A DNA stretch of 64,000 nt from Granulosicoccus sp964390335 (GTDB lineage Bacteria; Pseudomonadota; Gammaproteobacteria; Granulosicoccales; Granulosicoccaceae): assembly GCA_964390335.1 (NCBI GenBank), contig CAYMHU010000001.1, positions 201,766-265,765 of the forward strand, given 5' to 3'. Under the pieces are notes generated by a model. The model was given only the letters and a program-made list of their open reading frames with translations, was not told the DNA's origin and did no database searches. Position numbers and translations under genes: made by a program. Below, piece by piece: positions 51,416 to 61,860 of the stretch; position 1 is the stretch's first letter; each line of letters opens with the position of its first letter.

Positions 51416-53620
51416 ATGAAACCACTGAGCGACACAGATGCACAAAGGCTTGTAGCAGGAACACACCCCGATCCATTCTCCGTGCTCGGCCATCATGAGA
51501 CAGACAAACTCACTACCATTAGGGTTTTCGCGCCGGGCATCAATGCCATTGATGTTATACCATTCGATTCCGAACAAACGTTTCTAGAGCTCAAGCCCCT
51601 ACCTAACTACAACGGACTGTTTGAAGCCAGCTGTAAATCGCCTGCCTCCCGCATACGCTATCGATTACGCATGACACGCGGCGAAGAAACATGGATTGAG
51701 GGCGACCCATACCAGTTCGGACCCGCACTGGGTGAACTCGATGAGCACCTCATCAGTGAGGGTGCACACTTAAACTTGTGGGAAGTACTTGGCGCTCACT
51801 CAATTAATCATGAGTCTATTGATGGAGTCCATTTTGCCGTTTGGGCACCCAACGCTAGCCGTGTTTCCGTGGTTGGAAACTTTAACCACTGGGACGGCCG
51901 CCGACATTGTATGCGCAGGCGCGGAGCAACCGGTGTGTGGGAGATATTTATACCCGGCCTTGGCGAAGGCGAACACTATAAGTATGAGTTACTCGACAGC
52001 AGCGGTAATGTGTTACCGCTTAAAGCGGATCCTGTCGGCTTTGGCTCGGAGCATCCACCGGGAACCGCATCCATTGTGCGCAATATCGATCAGTTTGCAT
52101 GGTCTGATAACGATTGGATGGAAAACCGGGCCAACAGGCATAGCGTTGATAGTCCTATCAGTATTTATGAAGTGCATGCTGGTTCCTGGCGTACGGTTCA
52201 AGAGCAAACACCACGACCGCTATCCTATCTTGAGCTGGCGGATCAACTGGTCAATTATGTTAAGTCATTAGGCTTTACTCATATCGAGCTAATGCCGATT
52301 TCAGAATTCCCGTTTGATGGTTCCTGGGGCTACCAACCGGTTGGTTTGTTTGCGCCAACAATTCGTTTTGGTACTCCTAATGAATTTCGAGCATTTGTTA
52401 ATGCATGTCACAACGCAAACATCGGTGTCATTATCGACTGGGTTCCCGGTCATTTTCCCGAAGATGCGCACGGGCTTGCGAACTTTGATGGCACTGCGTT
52501 GTACGAGCATGCCGATCGTCGCGAAGGGTTCCATCCCGACTGGAACACCATGGTATTCAACTATGGGCGTCGCGAGGTTGCTAACTATCTTATTTCAAAT
52601 GCTTTGTATTGGTTACGTGAATTTCATATCGATGGTATTCGCGTTGATGCAGTCGCGTCCATGCTATACCGCGACTATTCACGTAAAGAGGGCGAATGGA
52701 TTCCAAATCAGTTCGGTGGACGAGAAAACTTAGAGGCTATCGCGTTCTTACAACGTTTGAATGAAACCTGCTATCAGGAACACCCGGGCATTATGACCAT
52801 TGCTGAAGAGTCAACAGCGTTTCCCGCTGTGTGCGGTATGACCAGCAATGGTGGCTTGGGTTTCGGCTATAAGTGGAATATGGGTTGGATGAATGACACC
52901 CTGAATTACATTAGTGAAGATCCCGTTCACCGTAAGTACCATCATCAAAAAATAGCGTTTGGTTTGCACTACGCATTCTCTGAAAACTTTGTACTACCCA
53001 TCAGCCATGATGAAGTGGTACATGGAAAAGGCTCCATGCTTAATCGGATGCCGGGTGATGAATGGCAACGTTTTGCCAATCTTCGAGCATACTATGGCTT
53101 TATGTGGTGCCACCCCGGAAAAAAATTACTGTTTATGGGCAGTGAATTTGCGCAATCGTCTGAATGGAGTCATCAACAAAGTCTGGATTGGCATTTACTG
53201 GAGTACGCTTTTCACGCTGGCATACAAAAACTCATTGGTGATTTAAATCAGTTGTATACCTCAACCCCTGCACTCTATGAGAAAGACTCCAAGGCGGACG
53301 GATTCCAATGGATTGAAGAAAACAGCGCCGAAGAATCATTGTTTGCTTGGGTTCGCAGAGGCACAGAAAACGCACCTCCAATACTCGTGGTTAGCAACTT
53401 TACCCCTGTACAACGCGAAGCTCGTCGCATCTCGGTGCCAGAACCCGGACGCTGGATTGAAAAATTAAATACCGATGCCCCCTTTTATGGAGGCGGCGGT
53501 AATGGTAATCTGGGTCACATCACCAGTGAATCTGGTGCATCGGATTATCGGGGCCACTCGGTAGTAATGACGGTGCCGGCGCTCTCAACTCTGGTGTTTG
53601 AATTAGAAAGAGGTGACTAA
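51416..53620 (+). CDS. glgB: 1,4-alpha-glucan branching enzyme
   Basis: This is a 734-residue GH13 branching enzyme that forms alpha-1,6 branches in glycogen. An N-terminal N1 module (DPFSVLGHH) is followed by a CBM48 (HFAVWAPNASRVSVVGNFNHWDG), the GH13 barrel with GSWGYQPVG, nucleophile Asp in DGIRVDAVASMLYRDYSR, acid/base Glu in TIAEES and the third Asp in ISHDEVVHGKGS, and a C-terminal beta domain. The length is that of the E. coli type. ATG at 51416. Between glgP and glgC. Confidence 0.95.
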   Translation: MKPLSDTDAQRLVAGTHPDPFSVLGHHETDKLTTIRVFAPGINAIDVIPFDSEQTFLELKPLPNYNGLFEASCKSPASRIRYRLRMTRGEETWIEGDPYQFGPALGELDEHLISEGAHLNLWEVLGAHSINHESIDGVHFAVWAPNASRVSVVGNFNHWDGRRHCMRRRGATGVWEIFIPGLGEGEHYKYELLDSSGNVLPLKADPVGFGSEHPPGTASIVRNIDQFAWSDNDWMENRANRHSVDSPISIYEVHAGSWRTVQEQTPRPLSYLELADQLVNYVKSLGFTHIELMPISEFPFDGSWGYQPVGLFAPTIRFGTPNEFRAFVNACHNANIGVIIDWVPGHFPEDAHGLANFDGTALYEHADRREGFHPDWNTMVFNYGRREVANYLISNALYWLREFHIDGIRVDAVASMLYRDYSRKEGEWIPNQFGGRENLEAIAFLQRLNETCYQEHPGIMTIAEESTAFPAVCGMTSNGGLGFGYKWNMGWMNDTLNYISEDPVHRKYHHQKIAFGLHYAFSENFVLPISHDEVVHGKGSMLNRMPGDEWQRFANLRAYYGFMWCHPGKKLLFMGSEFAQSSEWSHQQSLDWHLLEYAFHAGIQKLIGDLNQLYTSTPALYEKDSKADGFQWIEENSAEESLFAWVRRGTENAPPILVVSNFTPVQREARRISVPEPGRWIEKLNTDAPFYGGGGNGNLGHITSESGASDYRGHSVVMTVPALSTLVFELERGD

Positions 53621-53653
53621 TCATCTAATATAAGAACAAATTAGGGATGTATT

Positions 53654-54907
53654 ATGGATAGAGAGCTACAACGTACAGTACAGCAGTCTATGGCCTTCAT
53701 ACTAGCTGGTGGGCGTGGCAGTAGACTTTATGAATTAACTGATATTCGGGCAAAACCAGCCATGTTCTTCGGGGGAAAATCCCGAATAATCGATTTTCCA
53801 CTATCAAATGCAGTCAATTCAGGTATCAATCGAATTGGTGTTGCCACGCAATACAAAGCGCACAGCTTAATTCGTCACTTGCAACGTGGTTGGGATCATT
53901 TTCGAGAAGAGCGCAACGAATCACTCGACATTCTGCCTGCATCGCAACGCATGGACGAAGAAAACTGGTACAACGGCACTGCAGATGCGGTCTACCAAAA
54001 TACCGATATTATTCGCGATCATAAACCACCTTACGTCATCGTTCTTGCCGGCGATCACGTGTATAAACAAGACTACTCTGTCATGATCGAGCATCACATT
54101 AATAGTGGTGCTGATGTCACAGTCGGTTGTGTTGAAGTACCTCGAGCTGACGCGTCAGAGTTTGGCGTAATGCAGGTTGATGAACATGACAACATCATCC
54201 AATTTTTTGAAAAACCTGCCGACCCTCCCGCTATGCCCGGGCACCGGGATCAATCGCTTGCCAGCATGGGTATCTATGTTTTTGAGACCAACTATTTATT
54301 GGGTTTGCTCGAGCAAGATGCCCATACACCAGAGTCAAAACATGATTTCGGCGGCGATATAATTCCTGCCATTGTTAAAAACGGCAAAGCAGTGGCCCAT
54401 CCGTTTAGTCGCTCTTGTGTTCGCTCTGGCATAGAGCAAAAACCTTATTGGCGCGATGTTGGTACTATCGATGCATTCTGGCAAGCTAATATCGATTTAA
54501 CCGATTTTGAACCAGAGCTTGATCTTTACAGCAACGAATGGCCAATTTGGACATACTCAGAGCTAACACCACCCGCCAAGTTTATCCACAATGAAAAAGG
54601 CAGAAGAGGCCTGGCTGTTTCGTCGATGGTATCCGGCGGTTGTATTATTTCCGGTTCTCGCCTAATTCGTTGTCTCATGTATACAGGTGTGCGCACGCAT
54701 TCGTATACGCGACTCGAGGGTGTGATCGCCATGCCATATGTCGAAATTGGACGCAAGTCTAAGCTCAAAAATGTCGTTATAGATCGTGGGGTAAAAATTC
54801 CTGAAGGGCTTGTTGTTGGTGAAGATCCAGAACATGATGCACAACGCTTCAGAAGAACTGAAGGCGGTGTATGTCTGATAACACAACCCATGGTAAACAA
54901 TTTGTAA
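53654..54907 (+). CDS. glgC: Glucose-1-phosphate adenylyltransferase
   Basis: This is a 417-residue ADP-glucose pyrophosphorylase that makes the glycosyl donor for GlgA. The nucleotidyl transfer motif AGGRGSRLYELTDIRAKPA, the conserved FGGKSRIIDFPLSN, the YNGTADAVYQN loop, catalytic-site ILAGDHVYK-like VLAGDHVYK, and the C-terminal left-handed helix repeats (SGGCIISGSRL) are present. ATG at 53654 has AGGGA 9-11 bases upstream. The 3' end overlaps the proposed start of glgA. Confidence 0.95.
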   Translation: MDRELQRTVQQSMAFILAGGRGSRLYELTDIRAKPAMFFGGKSRIIDFPLSNAVNSGINRIGVATQYKAHSLIRHLQRGWDHFREERNESLDILPASQRMDEENWYNGTADAVYQNTDIIRDHKPPYVIVLAGDHVYKQDYSVMIEHHINSGADVTVGCVEVPRADASEFGVMQVDEHDNIIQFFEKPADPPAMPGHRDQSLASMGIYVFETNYLLGLLEQDAHTPESKHDFGGDIIPAIVKNGKAVAHPFSRSCVRSGIEQKPYWRDVGTIDAFWQANIDLTDFEPELDLYSNEWPIWTYSELTPPAKFIHNEKGRRGLAVSSMVSGGCIISGSRLIRCLMYTGVRTHSYTRLEGVIAMPYVEIGRKSKLKNVVIDRGVKIPEGLVVGEDPEHDAQRFRRTEGGVCLITQPMVNNL

Positions 54908-56364
54908 AGCACATGAATGTCCTTTTTGTTGCATCTGAATGCGCGCCATTTGTAAAAACGGGTGGGCTGGCAGATGTTATCGGTGCGGTGCCCAAGGCAC
55001 TTGCCTCGGCAAATAACAACGTAAAAATTCTGCTGCCAGCCTATCCGGCTCTGGCTCATATGTTATCCGACGGCGAATCAGTACTGGATATTCCTGATTT
55101 GTTTGGCGCTGGAGCACAGCTTGTGGCTGTGAGTGCTGAAGGGCTCGACTTACTGCTGCTTAACGCACCGCATCTATATGATCGACCTGGCAATATCTAT
55201 GTAAACGATCAACAACAGGACTGGGCAGACAATCATTTTCGTTTCGGCGCACTATCAATGATTGGAGCCAAGGTTGCAGCACATGGCGTTGATGGCTGGA
55301 CACCCGATGTTGTAAATGCGCACGACTGGCAGGCAGGTTTGGTTCCCGCTTACCTAAAGCAAGAAGAACAACAACTATCACGAACAATGCCTCCCGTAGT
55401 CATGACAGTGCACAACATTGCATTTCAAGGATTGTTTGATCAACGGTATCTCGATCAATTAGCATTGAGCCAATCATTATTTCACCCGGAAGGCATCGAG
55501 TACTTTGGGCATATCGGTTTTTTAAAAGCGGGTTTGGCATTGGCCGATAAAGTCACAACAGTAAGCCCGACTTACGCAAGAGAACTCCTCAGCCCAGAGT
55601 TTGGTATGGGATTCGAGGGTTTACTGCGCGCACGTACAAACGATTTAACTGGCATTCTGAACGGCATCGATACCGACGTTTGGAATCCGGCAACTGACCC
55701 TAATTTAGTCGCATCCTATTCCATCGACGATATGAGCGGCAAGCGGATTAATCGACATGCTGTTGAGTCAAAATTTGGCTTGGAATCCAGTACAGACGCA
55801 CCTTTATTTTGTGTGGTTAGCCGACTGACAGAACAAAAAGGACTTGATTTATTACTTAATTGCTTGCCGACGCTGGTAAATTCCGGGGCGCGACTTGCAC
55901 TTCTGGGGTCTGGCGAGCAGGCTTTGGAACAGGCTTATCTCGACGCTGCAAAACAGTACCCGGGCTATGTCAGCGTAACTATTGGTTACGACGAAGCATT
56001 GTCGCATCTGATGCAAGGCGGCAGCGATGCTATTCTTATTCCATCGCGGTTCGAACCCTGCGGTTTAACGCAACTATACGGTCTACGCTATGGCACTATT
56101 CCAGTTGTTGCAAGAACCGGCGGACTTGCCGATACCGTTATTGATGCTAACGAGGTTGCACTGACACAAGGATATGCCACCGGGTTTCAGTTTTCACCTA
56201 TTACCGCACAATCATTAGATGTAACTATTGGACGCGTTTGCGAAGTCTATAGAAACAAGCCAGCGTGGGACACTCTGATCAAACAAGCAATGCAACAAAC
56301 CGTTGACTGGGACCAATCTGCAGCAGCCTATTTGTCGCTATATCAACAAGTAACCGCACCGTAA
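54871..56364 (+). CDS. glgA: Glycogen synthase (ADP-glucose-dependent, GT5)
   Basis: This enzyme extends alpha-1,4-glucan from ADP-glucose. ATG at 54871 has a good AAGG Shine-Dalgarno 6 bases upstream and overlaps glgC by 37 bases (497 residues). A second ATG at 54913 matches the usual family start (MNVLFVASE), six bases after the glgC stop. Key motifs: KTGGLADVIGAVPKAL near the N terminus (ADP-glucose site), NAHDWQAGLVP, and in the second domain SRLTEQKGLDLLL and PSRFEPCGLTQLYGLRYGT with TGGLADTV. The next gene is glgX, 62 bases away. Confidence 0.95.
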   Translation: MSDNTTHGKQFVKHMNVLFVASECAPFVKTGGLADVIGAVPKALASANNNVKILLPAYPALAHMLSDGESVLDIPDLFGAGAQLVAVSAEGLDLLLLNAPHLYDRPGNIYVNDQQQDWADNHFRFGALSMIGAKVAAHGVDGWTPDVVNAHDWQAGLVPAYLKQEEQQLSRTMPPVVMTVHNIAFQGLFDQRYLDQLALSQSLFHPEGIEYFGHIGFLKAGLALADKVTTVSPTYARELLSPEFGMGFEGLLRARTNDLTGILNGIDTDVWNPATDPNLVASYSIDDMSGKRINRHAVESKFGLESSTDAPLFCVVSRLTEQKGLDLLLNCLPTLVNSGARLALLGSGEQALEQAYLDAAKQYPGYVSVTIGYDEALSHLMQGGSDAILIPSRFEPCGLTQLYGLRYGTIPVVARTGGLADTVIDANEVALTQGYATGFQFSPITAQSLDVTIGRVCEVYRNKPAWDTLIKQAMQQTVDWDQSAAAYLSLYQQVTAP

Positions 56365-56426
56365 GTTAGGCGGATAACAGTTCTTCCGCAACGGCTAACC
56401 GAGCTGTACTACAATTTCAACTATTC

Positions 56427-58535
56427 GTGAATACTCAATTTTCCATAAGCTTTGGTACACCTTTTCAACTAGGTGCAGTGGCAGACGGCAACGGAGTTAA
56501 TTTTGCCGTTTTTTCAGAAAATGCCACTGGAATAGACCTGTGCCTGTTTTCTGAAGACGGGCAAACCGAACTACAGCGAATTCCATTGCCAGAGAAAACC
56601 GGTTCAGTTTGGCACGGCTATGTTCCCGGACTACGACCGGGTGCAAAATACGGGCTGCGGGCTCATGGAAGTTATGCCCCTGAGCAGGGTCATCGTTTTA
56701 ACCCACATAAATTATTACTTGACCCCTACACCCGTGAATACGCCGGCAACTGGATACAGAATAATGCGCTGCTTGGCTATCGAAAAAAAGCCTCACAACT
56801 GGATTTATCATTCGATGAACACGATAGCGCGCCGTTCGTGCCGAAGTCCGTTGTTTCCGATCCAGCATTGTTCTCAAACACCGGCACAACAACAGGCTGG
56901 CAACTGAATGAAGAACTTATTTATGAAGCGCATGTAAAAGGATTGACTCAAACCCACCCAGACGTACCGGACGATATACGTGGGACCTATGAAGGCCTTG
57001 CCTCAGACGCCATTATTGAACACTTATTGAAACTGGGTGTGTCGTCTATCGAGTTGTTACCGGTGCACGCTTTTGTCGATGACGGATTTCTCTTAGAGCA
57101 AAACTTAAAAAACTACTGGGGCTATAACACTATCGGCTTTTTTGCACCCGAACCGCGTTATTTTGGACCATCAGGTATTTTGGGATTTCGGGCGATGGTT
57201 GATAAATTCAAAGCCGCGGGAATTTCCGTTATCCTGGACGTTGTTTACAACCACACAGCCGAAGGCGATCATCGCGGCCCAACCATCTGTTTTCGAGGTT
57301 TGGATAACGCGTCCTATTATCGACTCCTTGCAGGTCAACCGCGATACTACGTCAACGATACAGGTTGCGGCAATACAGTCAACGTTTCACACCCATACGT
57401 GTTGCGTATGGTTACTGACAGTTTGCGCTTCTGGGTACAATGTATGGGTGTGCAAGGTTTTCGGTTCGATCTTGCAACCACACTGGGCCGCGAAGACTAT
57501 GGATTTGATCGGCGCGGTGGTTTTTTCGATGCACTACGACAAGACCCAGTGCTCTCAAAGGTGAGACTCATTGCCGAACCATGGGATATTGGTCCCGGTG
57601 GGTATCGATTAGGTGAATTTCCTGCCGAGTTCTCAGAATGGAATGATGCGTACCGCGATACCGTGCGCAGATACTGGCGTGGCGATGTGCATTCTGCGCA
57701 AGAACTCGGCGCACGTTTGCTTGCATCAGCGGATCGCTTTGATCGAGATGGCAAACGCGCGTGGTCGTCGATCAACTTTCTGACTTCGCATGACGGTTTT
57801 ACTCTAGCCGATACCACCCGATATAACGAGCGACATAACGAAGCCAACGGCGAAGACAACCGCGACGGTCACCATGCTAACTACAGCGATAACTGTGGCG
57901 TGGAAGGCGATACCGATAACAAAGATATTATAGAACGCAGAGTCCGGCGTCAGCGCAATATGTTTGCAACCCTGTTTCTATCCCAAGGTACCCCTATGCT
58001 ACTGGGAGGAGACGAAATATCTAATTCACAGCAAGGCAACAACAATGCTTATTGTCAGGATAACGACATTGGCTGGTTGAATTGGGATAAGTCTGACCCG
58101 GAGATGCTGCAATTTGTGCAGGCACTCAGTGCCTTTCGCAAAGCTCATATTGCGCTGCGACAAACAAGGTTCCTACACGGCGCGCAAAGAAAACGCGACG
58201 GCAAGCCGGATGTTCAATGGAGTGATTTTAAAGGACGACCCTTGCAATGGCGCGATCCGGGTTTGTCTTGTTTATGTGTGACTATCAGATGCTCGGCTGA
58301 AGCGCCTGAACACGATGCCGACAACGACTGCGTTTTTATCGTGTTCAATCGCGATGATGCGTCAACTCTGGTGAAATTGCCACCTATCGACCGTGGCTAT
58401 CAGTGGGTAAAGGAAATTGATACTTCCGTTGTTGGTGATGAAATTTCTAGCGGAATTCAAGTTCTCGACTCTGCCTATTCGATGCAGGTTAAAGGCTGTT
58501 CGGTAGTCGCATTGGCAATGCAAGAAGCCTCTTAG
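56427..58535 (+). CDS. glgX: Glycogen debranching enzyme
   Basis: This is a 702-residue GH13 isoamylase-type enzyme that cleaves alpha-1,6 branches of phosphorylase-limited glycogen. The start is GTG at 56427. An N-terminal CBM48 (GVNFAVFSENATGIDLCLF) is followed by the barrel with DVVYNHTAEGD, nucleophile Asp in FRFDLATTLGRE, acid/base Glu in LIAEPWDIGPGGY and the transition-state Asp in TSHDGFTLAD, and by the GlgX-type ending. It is the last gene of the cluster; a weak hairpin with a T-run follows. Confidence 0.94.
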   Translation: MNTQFSISFGTPFQLGAVADGNGVNFAVFSENATGIDLCLFSEDGQTELQRIPLPEKTGSVWHGYVPGLRPGAKYGLRAHGSYAPEQGHRFNPHKLLLDPYTREYAGNWIQNNALLGYRKKASQLDLSFDEHDSAPFVPKSVVSDPALFSNTGTTTGWQLNEELIYEAHVKGLTQTHPDVPDDIRGTYEGLASDAIIEHLLKLGVSSIELLPVHAFVDDGFLLEQNLKNYWGYNTIGFFAPEPRYFGPSGILGFRAMVDKFKAAGISVILDVVYNHTAEGDHRGPTICFRGLDNASYYRLLAGQPRYYVNDTGCGNTVNVSHPYVLRMVTDSLRFWVQCMGVQGFRFDLATTLGREDYGFDRRGGFFDALRQDPVLSKVRLIAEPWDIGPGGYRLGEFPAEFSEWNDAYRDTVRRYWRGDVHSAQELGARLLASADRFDRDGKRAWSSINFLTSHDGFTLADTTRYNERHNEANGEDNRDGHHANYSDNCGVEGDTDNKDIIERRVRRQRNMFATLFLSQGTPMLLGGDEISNSQQGNNNAYCQDNDIGWLNWDKSDPEMLQFVQALSAFRKAHIALRQTRFLHGAQRKRDGKPDVQWSDFKGRPLQWRDPGLSCLCVTIRCSAEAPEHDADNDCVFIVFNRDDASTLVKLPPIDRGYQWVKEIDTSVVGDEISSGIQVLDSAYSMQVKGCSVVALAMQEAS

Positions 58536-58563
58536 TCGAATCATGTGTATTGCATCTGGTTCA

Positions 58564-58587
58564 ATTGCTAGTGCAATCAGCTTTTTT
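58564..58587 (+). terminator. Possible weak terminator of the glg cluster
   Basis: Stem ATTGC / GCAAT with a 4-base loop (58564-58577) is followed after 4 bases by T6 (58582-58587). Only five pairs, mostly A-T, so efficiency is doubtful. It overlaps the stop region of the convergent GNAT gene. Confidence 0.3.
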
Positions 58588-59020
58588 GATATTTAATAAA
58601 CGGTGTAAGCTCAGCCACTTTATCGTAGAGTTTACGGGCTGAATGATTAAAGTCCTGCGTTAACCAGTAAACATTATCAACGCCTTGATTTTGCGCCTCA
58701 GTGTAAACCGCCTCTATCAACGCCCTGCCTAAACCCTGATTACGCACATCGGCGCTGACGTACAAATCTTGTAAATAACACACGTTCTCGATACGCCAAT
58801 TGTGAGGATGATAAATGTAATGCACTAAACCTACGGGGCCTGTATCTTGGCGCGCGATTAAGGCGTGTTGCTGGTGATTGCTTGGGTCTGTTAGTCGGCT
58901 AAACGTGTTTTCGTAAACTTCATCCGCGACATCCGTCTCGTAAAAAGCTAGATAGTCATGCCATAGACTACGCCAGTCGTCTTTATCACTCGCAGACAAG
59001 GGAAGGATGGTGACAGACAT
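58577..59020 (-). CDS. GNAT family N-acetyltransferase
   Basis: This is a 147-residue acetyltransferase of the GNAT fold, using acetyl-CoA. The strand 4/helix 3 region reads LQDLYVSADVRNQGLGRALIEAV, with the R-x-x-G-x-G pyrophosphate loop, followed by VDNVYWLTQDFN and ARKLYDK, the Tyr region near the end. Substrate unknown. It lies 15 bases after ugpC on the same strand and may be cotranscribed with it. Confidence 0.88.
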   Translation of the reverse strand: MSVTILPLSASDKDDWRSLWHDYLAFYETDVADEVYENTFSRLTDPSNHQQHALIARQDTGPVGLVHYIYHPHNWRIENVCYLQDLYVSADVRNQGLGRALIEAVYTEAQNQGVDNVYWLTQDFNHSARKLYDKVAELTPFIKYQKS

Positions 59021-59035
59021 GGGAATTCCTACAAA

Positions 59036-60085
59036 TCAATTTATACGCAATCCCGTCAGCTTATCAAAAAAATGAATATTTTCTGGGGCAACATTTAAGC
59101 TAATTTTTTGTTGTTCCTGATTATGCACACCGGTTAAGCACGCTGTTAACGCAACGGTGCCATTAGCCATGGCTCCATACAGCAATGTGGTAGAACCCAA
59201 TGGTTCCGCGTAATCCACATCCAACTGCATGGGGCCAGCTGAATCAAGCACTAAATGTTCTGGCCGTATCCCAACCGACACCGCTCCTTCATGCTGGGTG
59301 TGACACGGCAAGCTAATTGAATCCCCCAGCTTTACTACCCCGCCCGATACGACACCATCAAATACATTCATTGCAGGACTACCAATAAACTGAGCTGCAA
59401 ATAAGGAAGCAGGAGTTTGATACACATCTAGCGGAGACCCAATTTGTTCAGCCTTACCTTCGTTCATCACAATCATGCGATCTGCCATAGTCATGGCCTC
59501 AACTTGATCATGAGTCACATACAACGATGTAACCCCAAGCCGTGCCTGCAGCTGCTTTATTTCAAGCCGCATTTGCACGCGCAATTTAGCATCCAAATTA
59601 GACAATGGCTCATCAAATAAAAATACCGCAGGTTCTCTGACGATGGCACGACCCATTGCAACGCGCTGCCTTTGTCCACCAGATAGCTGCTTGGGTTTAC
59701 GCTCAAGATAGCCTTCAAGCTGTAATAGTTTTGCCGCCTCCTCTACTTTGCGCTTTTGCTCTGCTTTAGGTACTTTCGCAATCTTAAGCCCATATGCCAT
59801 ATTGTTGCGCACCGACATATGCGGATACAGCGCATAGTTTTGAAACACCATAGCGATATCCCGGTCCATGGGTTCCTTATCGTTCACCATTTCACCGGCA
59901 ATACTGATCGTACCTTCCGTTACAGTTTCAAGCCCGGCAACCATTCGCAGCAAGGTGGATTTGCCACAGCCAGACGGACCAACGATGACTATAAACTCAC
60001 CATCTTCCACCAACATATTGATTCCTTTAATGACTTCAACGGAACCAAAGCTTTTACGCACATTTTCAAGCGTTACTGCAGCCAT
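59036..60085 (-). CDS. ugpC: sn-Glycerol-3-phosphate ABC transporter ATP-binding protein
   Basis: ATG at 60083-60085 gives 349 residues; upstream codons are open but lie in the previous gene. It is a MalK/UgpC-type ATPase: Walker A GPSGCGKS, signature LSGGQRQRVAMGRA, Walker B FLFDEPLSNLDAKLR, and a C-terminal TOBE domain (SVGIRPEHL and later). It powers uptake of glycerol-3-phosphate through UgpAE. Its start lies one base past the ugpE stop. Confidence 0.92.
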   Translation of the reverse strand: MAAVTLENVRKSFGSVEVIKGINMLVEDGEFIVIVGPSGCGKSTLLRMVAGLETVTEGTISIAGEMVNDKEPMDRDIAMVFQNYALYPHMSVRNNMAYGLKIAKVPKAEQKRKVEEAAKLLQLEGYLERKPKQLSGGQRQRVAMGRAIVREPAVFLFDEPLSNLDAKLRVQMRLEIKQLQARLGVTSLYVTHDQVEAMTMADRMIVMNEGKAEQIGSPLDVYQTPASLFAAQFIGSPAMNVFDGVVSGGVVKLGDSISLPCHTQHEGAVSVGIRPEHLVLDSAGPMQLDVDYAEPLGSTTLLYGAMANGTVALTACLTGVHNQEQQKISLNVAPENIHFFDKLTGLRIN

Positions 60086-60086
60086 A

Positions 60087-60956
60087 TTATTTCTCGCTGT
60101 CCACCAGGCCTCGAATAAACAGTTTTTGCATTGATATAACAACCAGTACCGGTGGAATCATTGCAAGTATGGCGGTGGCCATAATCACTGGCCAATCGGC
60201 AGTGTCGTCCCCCGATGGAAACATTTGCTTTATACCCATAACAATTGTATTCATCTCGGGGTCAGTGGTAATCAGCAATGGCCAAAGGTATTGATTCCAG
60301 CCATAAATAAACAGAATAACAAACAAAGCGGCAATGTTGGTTCGGCTCATTGGCACAACAATGTCGATAAAAAATCGCATCGGTCTCGCGCCATCCACCC
60401 GCGCGGCTTCAGCCAGCTCGTCCGGTATGGTCATAAAGAACTGTCTGAACAGAAAGGTTGCGGTAGCAGAAGCGATAAGTGGAAAGATCAAACCAGAATA
60501 CGAATTGAGCAGACCAAATCCGGCTACCACTTCGTATGTGGGCACGATACGAACTTCCACTGGCAACATTAGCGTTAAAAAGATTAACCAGAAGAAAAAA
60601 CCTCGACCCGGAAACCGGAAGTACACAATGGCATACGCAGACAACAATGAAATGATGATTTTTCCTACCGCAATACCAATCGCCATAATTAGGGAATTTA
60701 CTAACATGGTTGATACAGCCACATTCACACCTGAAAATAGCGCTCGCTTGTAATTCTCTAGAAAGTGCTCACCAGGCCACAGCGGCATGGGCGGACTGGT
60801 GATTTCCGGCTGCGTTACAGTTGATGCAACAAAGGCTAACCATATCGGGAAAAATATGACTAATACACCAAGGATCATCAGGCAATGACTTAACCATAAC
60901 GCCGCACCGCGTTTCTCAACCATGCCATCGTAATTTTTGTCGGTGGTTGCTGCCAT
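60087..60956 (-). CDS. ugpE: sn-Glycerol-3-phosphate ABC transporter permease UgpE
   Basis: This is a 289-residue inner-membrane protein with six hydrophobic segments and the EAA loop DELAEAARVDGARPMRFFIDIVVPMSR near residues 187-215 that docks UgpC. The N-terminal region HCLMILGVLVIFFPIWLAFVAST is typical of the MalG/UgpE type. Its ATG overlaps the ugpA stop by one base (TGATG), showing coupling. Confidence 0.92.
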   Translation of the reverse strand: MAATTDKNYDGMVEKRGAALWLSHCLMILGVLVIFFPIWLAFVASTVTQPEITSPPMPLWPGEHFLENYKRALFSGVNVAVSTMLVNSLIMAIGIAVGKIIISLLSAYAIVYFRFPGRGFFFWLIFLTLMLPVEVRIVPTYEVVAGFGLLNSYSGLIFPLIASATATFLFRQFFMTIPDELAEAARVDGARPMRFFIDIVVPMSRTNIAALFVILFIYGWNQYLWPLLITTDPEMNTIVMGIKQMFPSGDDTADWPVIMATAILAMIPPVLVVISMQKLFIRGLVDSEK

Positions 60957-61837
60957 CAGTAGTGCACCTTCTTTTCGATGTACTTAAACTGTAATACCGT
61001 TAGAGCACCAACAACTACAAGCAGTATGACCGACTGCGCTGCAGACGAACCCAGATCCTGACCCACAAACCCATCAGAAAACACCTTATATACCAGTATG
61101 GTAGTGGCCTGCTGTGGTCCACCTGAGGTGATGGTATGAATTACGCCAAACGTTTCAAAAAAGGCATACACCACATTTACTACTAGCAAGAAAAAGGTGG
61201 TTGGTGAAATCAGTGGCAATATGATGGTTAAAAACCGACGCCAGAATCGAGCACCGTCTATGGCTGCTGCTTCGATGACCGATCGTGGTACCGATTGCAA
61301 CGCCGCGAAAAAGAATAAAAAGTTATAACTGATACGACCCCATGCGGATGCAACCACCACCAACCCCATGGCCTCGTTGTCGTTTAATACATGATTCCAA
61401 TCGTATCCAAACTGCCCCAAATACCACGATACCAGCCCCACACGCGTGTTAAACATAAACAGCCAAAGCACGCCAGCTATTGCAGGGGCTACGGCATAGG
61501 GCCAAATCAGCAATGTTCGATACACACCAGCACTTTTGACTAACCGATCAGCTATTACTGCCAGTAACAGCGCTGGGATCATTGACGCAAGCGTAACCAA
61601 CGTGGAGAAAATCGCTGTGGTTAAAAAAGACGCTCGGTAATATTTATCGGATAGTAAAAATTCGAAATTACCCAAACCAACGAATTGCGATGACAATCCG
61701 AATGGATCGGGTATGTACATTGACTGCCAAACGGCTTGGCCGGCAGGATAAAAGAAAAAGACGACTGATATTAGCAGTTGCGGAAAGACGAGCAACATTG
61801 GCAATAGCCAACCTTTGAATGTTACCCGCCTTTCCAT
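60956..61837 (-). CDS. ugpA: sn-Glycerol-3-phosphate ABC transporter permease UgpA
   Basis: This is a 293-residue permease with six hydrophobic segments, starting MERRVTFKGWLLPMLLVFPQ. The EAA loop is VPRSVIEAAAIDGARFWRRFLTIILPLISPT. In the expected order ugpB-A-E-C. It pairs with UgpE to form the channel. Confidence 0.92.
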   Translation of the reverse strand: MERRVTFKGWLLPMLLVFPQLLISVVFFFYPAGQAVWQSMYIPDPFGLSSQFVGLGNFEFLLSDKYYRASFLTTAIFSTLVTLASMIPALLLAVIADRLVKSAGVYRTLLIWPYAVAPAIAGVLWLFMFNTRVGLVSWYLGQFGYDWNHVLNDNEAMGLVVVASAWGRISYNFLFFFAALQSVPRSVIEAAAIDGARFWRRFLTIILPLISPTTFFLLVVNVVYAFFETFGVIHTITSGGPQQATTILVYKVFSDGFVGQDLGSSAAQSVILLVVVGALTVLQFKYIEKKVHY

Positions 61838-61860
61838 TTCAATCGCTCTCTAGCGAGAAC